In this document: piece after piece, positions 61,750-64,000 of the stretch
How positions within the stretch are numbered: position 1 is the first letter of the stretch
Layout: every line of letters begins with the position of its first letter
Source of the DNA: Rhizobacter koreensis
GTDB lineage: Bacteria > Pseudomonadota > Gammaproteobacteria > Burkholderiales > Burkholderiaceae_C
DNA length: 64,000 bases
Assembly: GCF_013366375.1 (NCBI RefSeq)
Contig: NZ_JABWMJ010000008.1
Span: 1-64,000, forward strand
Reading direction: 5' to 3'
Program-made: the position numbers and the translations under genes
Notes under the pieces: model-generated
Database searches by the model: none
Seen by the model: only the letters and a program-made list of their open reading frames with translations
Told to the model about the DNA's origin: nothing

Positions 61750-63339
61750 ATGGCGGTGATCATGAGCCGCCTCGGCCCCGCGGCCGAGCCCGGCGCGGCC
61801 GACCACTCGCAGCGGCAGCTGGCTTTGCTGCGCGAGCGCCTGGCCTGGGTGGCCACCGGCGGGCGCGACGCCCACATCCAGCGCCATCGCGCGCGCGGCA
61901 AGCTGCTGGCGCGCGAGCGCATCGACCTGGCCTGCGACGACGCCACCGCCTTTCTCGAACTCTCGCCGCTGGCTGCCTGGGGCCAGTACGGCAACGAGGT
62001 GCCGGCGGCCGGCATCGTCACCGGCATCGGCATCGTCGCCGGCCAGCCCTGCATGTTTATCGCCAACGACGCCACGGTGAAGGGCGGCTCGTTCTTCCAC
62101 GAGACGGTGAAGAAGCACCGCCGCGCGCAGGAGATCGCCTGGCGGCTGCGCCTGCCGGTGCTGTATCTGGTGGACTGCGGCGGCGCCTTCCTGCCCGAGC
62201 AGGATCGCGTGTTCCCGGACCGCGATCACTTCGGCAACAACTTCTTCAACCAGTGCCGTATGTCGCAGGACGGCGTGCCGCAGATCTCGGCCGTGTTCGG
62301 CGGCTGCACGGCGGGCGGCGCCTATATCCCGGCGCTGTCCGACGAGACGATCATGGTGCGCGGCAACGCGCGCATCCACCTCGGCGGTCCGTCGATCGTG
62401 AAGATCGCCATCAACGAGACCGTCGATGGCGAGACGCTCGGCGGCGCCGAGATGCACACTTTCGTCTCGGGCGTGAACGACCACCTGGCCGACGACGAAC
62501 CGCAGGCGCTGGCGCGGCTGCGCGAGGTCGTCGCCAGCCTGCCGGCGGCGGCGCTGCCTGCGCCCCCGAACCCGCCGCGGCCGCCGCTGCACGACCCGGC
62601 CGAACTCGACACGCTCGTGCCCGCCGACCCGAAGCAACCCTACGACGCGCGCGAGATCATCGCCCGGCTCGTCGACGGCGGCGAGTGGCACGAGTTCAAG
62701 CCCGACTGGGGCGCCCAGCTCGTCACCGGCTTCGCCAGCATCCACGGCCATCCGGTGGGCATCCTCGGCAACAACGGGCCGCTGGTGGCCGAGGCGGCGC
62801 TCAAGGGCACGCACTTCATCGAACTGGCCAACCAGCGCGGCGTGCCGCTCTTGTTCCTGCAGAACATCGCCGGCTTCATGGTCGGCAGCGAGGCCGAGCG
62901 TGGCGGCATCGCCAAGCACAGCGCGAACATGGTCTACGCGGTGTCGTGTGCGCGCGTGCCCAAGCTCACGCTGATCGTCGGCGGATCGTATGGCGCCGGC
63001 AACTACGGCATGTGCGGGCGCGGCTTCGAGCCCGAGTTCCTGTTCGCCTGGCCGAGCGCGCAGGTGGCGACGATGAGCGCCGACATCGCCAGCAACGTGA
63101 TGTTGGAACTCGCGCGCTCCAACCTGCGCGGTCCGGCTGACGAGGCGCGCCTGGCCGAGACCGAGCGTGCGGTGCGCGAGCAGTACCAGCGCCAGTCCGA
63201 CCCCTACTACGCCACCTCGCGCCTGTGGGACGACGGGCTGATCGCGCCTTCGGCCTCGCGCGACGTGCTGGGCCTGGCGCTGGCCCTGTGCACCCGGCGC
63301 CCGCTGCCGCGCACTGCAACCCCCGTTTACCGCATGTGA
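61750..63339 (+). CDS. Acyl-CoA carboxylase carboxyltransferase (beta) subunit
   Basis: A 529-residue biotin-dependent carboxyltransferase like the beta subunit of methylcrotonyl-CoA carboxylase (LiuB). Family segments are HRARGKLLARERIDLACDD, ANDATVKGGSFFHETVKKH, YLVDCGGAFLPEQDRVFPDR, FGGCTAGGAYIPALSDE in the N-half, and NNGPLVAEAALKGTHFIELA, GGSYGAGNYGMCGRGFEP in the C-half. The ATG at 61750 gives MAVIMSRLG, matching family starts. A TTG at 61642 would add a proline-rich extension. The biotin-carrying alpha subunit is not in the window and probably lies downstream. Substrate could be methylcrotonyl-CoA or a larger analogue. Confidence 0.88.
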   Translation: MAVIMSRLGPAAEPGAADHSQRQLALLRERLAWVATGGRDAHIQRHRARGKLLARERIDLACDDATAFLELSPLAAWGQYGNEVPAAGIVTGIGIVAGQPCMFIANDATVKGGSFFHETVKKHRRAQEIAWRLRLPVLYLVDCGGAFLPEQDRVFPDRDHFGNNFFNQCRMSQDGVPQISAVFGGCTAGGAYIPALSDETIMVRGNARIHLGGPSIVKIAINETVDGETLGGAEMHTFVSGVNDHLADDEPQALARLREVVASLPAAALPAPPNPPRPPLHDPAELDTLVPADPKQPYDAREIIARLVDGGEWHEFKPDWGAQLVTGFASIHGHPVGILGNNGPLVAEAALKGTHFIELANQRGVPLLFLQNIAGFMVGSEAERGGIAKHSANMVYAVSCARVPKLTLIVGGSYGAGNYGMCGRGFEPEFLFAWPSAQVATMSADIASNVMLELARSNLRGPADEARLAETERAVREQYQRQSDPYYATSRLWDDGLIAPSASRDVLGLALALCTRRPLPRTATPVYRM

Positions 63340-63349
63340 GCTCAGACAC

Positions 63350-64000
63350 ATGAACATTCCCGCTTTCGAAACCCTGCTGCTCAGCGTCGACGCGCGCAAC
63401 GTCGCCACGCTGACGCTCAATCGCCCCGCCACCCACAACGCGCTGAACGCCACGCTCATTGCCGAGCTGAAGCGGGCCGCCGACTGGCTGACGGGCCAGA
63501 GCAGCCTGCGCGCCGTGGTGCTCACCGGCGCCGGCGCCAGCTTCTGCGCCGGTGGCGACCTCGGCTGGATGCAGCAGAACATGAAGAAGTCGCGCGCCGA
63601 GCGCGTGGCCGAGAGCTTCGAGCTGGCGCTGATGCTGCGCGCGCTGAACGAGTTGCCGATGCCGCTGATCGGCCGCATCAACGGGCCGGCCTATGGCGGT
63701 GGCGTGGGCATGATCTCGGTGTGCGACGTGTCGGTGGCGGTGGACACCGGCGTCTACTGTCTGACCGAGGTGCGCCTGGGCCTGCTGCCGGCCAACATCG
63801 CGCCCTATGTCGTTGCGCGCATGGGCGAGGCCAACGCGCGCCGCACCTTCCTCACCGCCAAGCGCATGAATGCCGCCGAGGCGCGGCGGCTCGGCCTCGT
63901 CTCCGAGGTGGTGGGCGCCGAGCAGCTCGACGCCGCCGTCGAACGAGAGCTCGCCGAGCTGCTGCAGTGTGCGCCGGGCGCGGTGGCGGCGACCAAGAAG
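63350..64000 (+). CDS. Enoyl-CoA hydratase, methylglutaconyl-CoA hydratase-like (3' end outside window)
   Basis: The frame starts at the ATG at 63350, ten bases after the carboxyltransferase stop, and runs open for 217 codons to the window edge. Crotonase features: ATLTLNRPATHNALNATLI, SFCAGGDLGWMQQ with the GxDLxWM signature of methylglutaconyl-CoA hydratases (LiuC/AtuE), NGPAYGGGVGMISVCD, and EVRLGLLPANIAPYVVAR. Its place after the carboxyltransferase fits hydration of the carboxylated product ahead of the lyase. About 40-50 residues are probably missing. Confidence 0.88.
   Translation, partial: MNIPAFETLLLSVDARNVATLTLNRPATHNALNATLIAELKRAADWLTGQSSLRAVVLTGAGASFCAGGDLGWMQQNMKKSRAERVAESFELALMLRALNELPMPLIGRINGPAYGGGVGMISVCDVSVAVDTGVYCLTEVRLGLLPANIAPYVVARMGEANARRTFLTAKRMNAAEARRLGLVSEVVGAEQLDAAVERELAELLQCAPGAVAATKK

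Noticed and set aside
60259-63681. A 1140-codon open frame on the minus strand across the lyase, MFS and carboxyltransferase genes
   Set aside because: It is antisense to three clear genes. Its product is dominated by Arg, His, Gln and Ala without any family resemblance, as expected from high-GC antisense frames.
57402-64000. Assignment of the final genes to acyclic terpene (Atu) or leucine (Liu) degradation
   Set aside because: Carboxyltransferase motifs are nearer LiuB than AtuC, but the dehydrogenase is not isovaleryl-type and the alpha subunit is not visible. The substrate cannot be named from this sequence.

Overview
The window is about 64 kb of very GC-rich DNA, densely packed with genes. 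It most likely comes from a betaproteobacterium of the order Burkholderiales. The evidence is a Gram-negative porin with the 'SSVTLYG' start, a fragment of a Bug/TctC-type binding protein, Liv-type ABC operons with an embedded acyl-CoA ligase, and the style of the cobalamin operon. This is inferred from gene content, not from a marker gene.

Region 1 (1-4333) is an accessory edge. It holds a 5'-truncated SbcC/Rad50-like ATPase without its Walker A end, an intergenic stretch with a large dyad and a direct repeat, and a large gene of unknown function. Region 2 (4356-18875, minus strand) is a long cobalamin operon behind a clear B12 riboswitch: btuB, cobB, cobU, btuF, btuC, btuD, cobO, a 57-residue small ORF, cbiB, cobD, cobQ, cobT, cobS, cobC and a 2H phosphoesterase. 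Most junctions overlap by 4 bases (ATGA, GTGA or TTGA). It covers corrinoid import, a,c-amidation, adenosylation, amidation and nucleotide-loop assembly. No corrin-ring genes are present. Region 3 (19137-21990, plus strand) is a small copper-type cluster: two DUF2946 proteins around two small membrane proteins, SCO1/SenC and a PCuAC-like protein.

Region 4 (22165-30510) is a scar zone. A TonB receptor is cut off by a deleted IS66 element that had itself inserted into an IS1380 transposase gene. Further on, a frameshifted IS5 element separates remnants of a TctC gene and a tannase-like lipoprotein gene. Between them lie a thiolase/DUF35 pair and a porin.

Region 5 (30564-64000) is a catabolic island for an acyl-CoA pathway. 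It has SCP2-thiolase-like proteins without thiolase cysteines, each followed by a DUF35 Zn-ribbon protein, plus MaoC hydratases, crotonases, nitronate-monooxygenase-like proteins, a Liv-type importer with two binding proteins and an acyl-CoA ligase, acyl-CoA dehydrogenases, two CaiB/BaiF CoA-transferases, SDRs and ETF-ubiquinone oxidoreductase. It ends with a TetR-controlled dehydrogenase, hydratase, lyase, MFS carrier, biotin-dependent carboxyltransferase and hydratase set. Related dyad operators recur before most of these units, so they probably form one regulon. The substrate is not shown by the sequence. The gene set fits uptake, CoA activation, beta-oxidation, and retro-aldol or carboxylation/lyase cleavage of a branched or cyclic acid.
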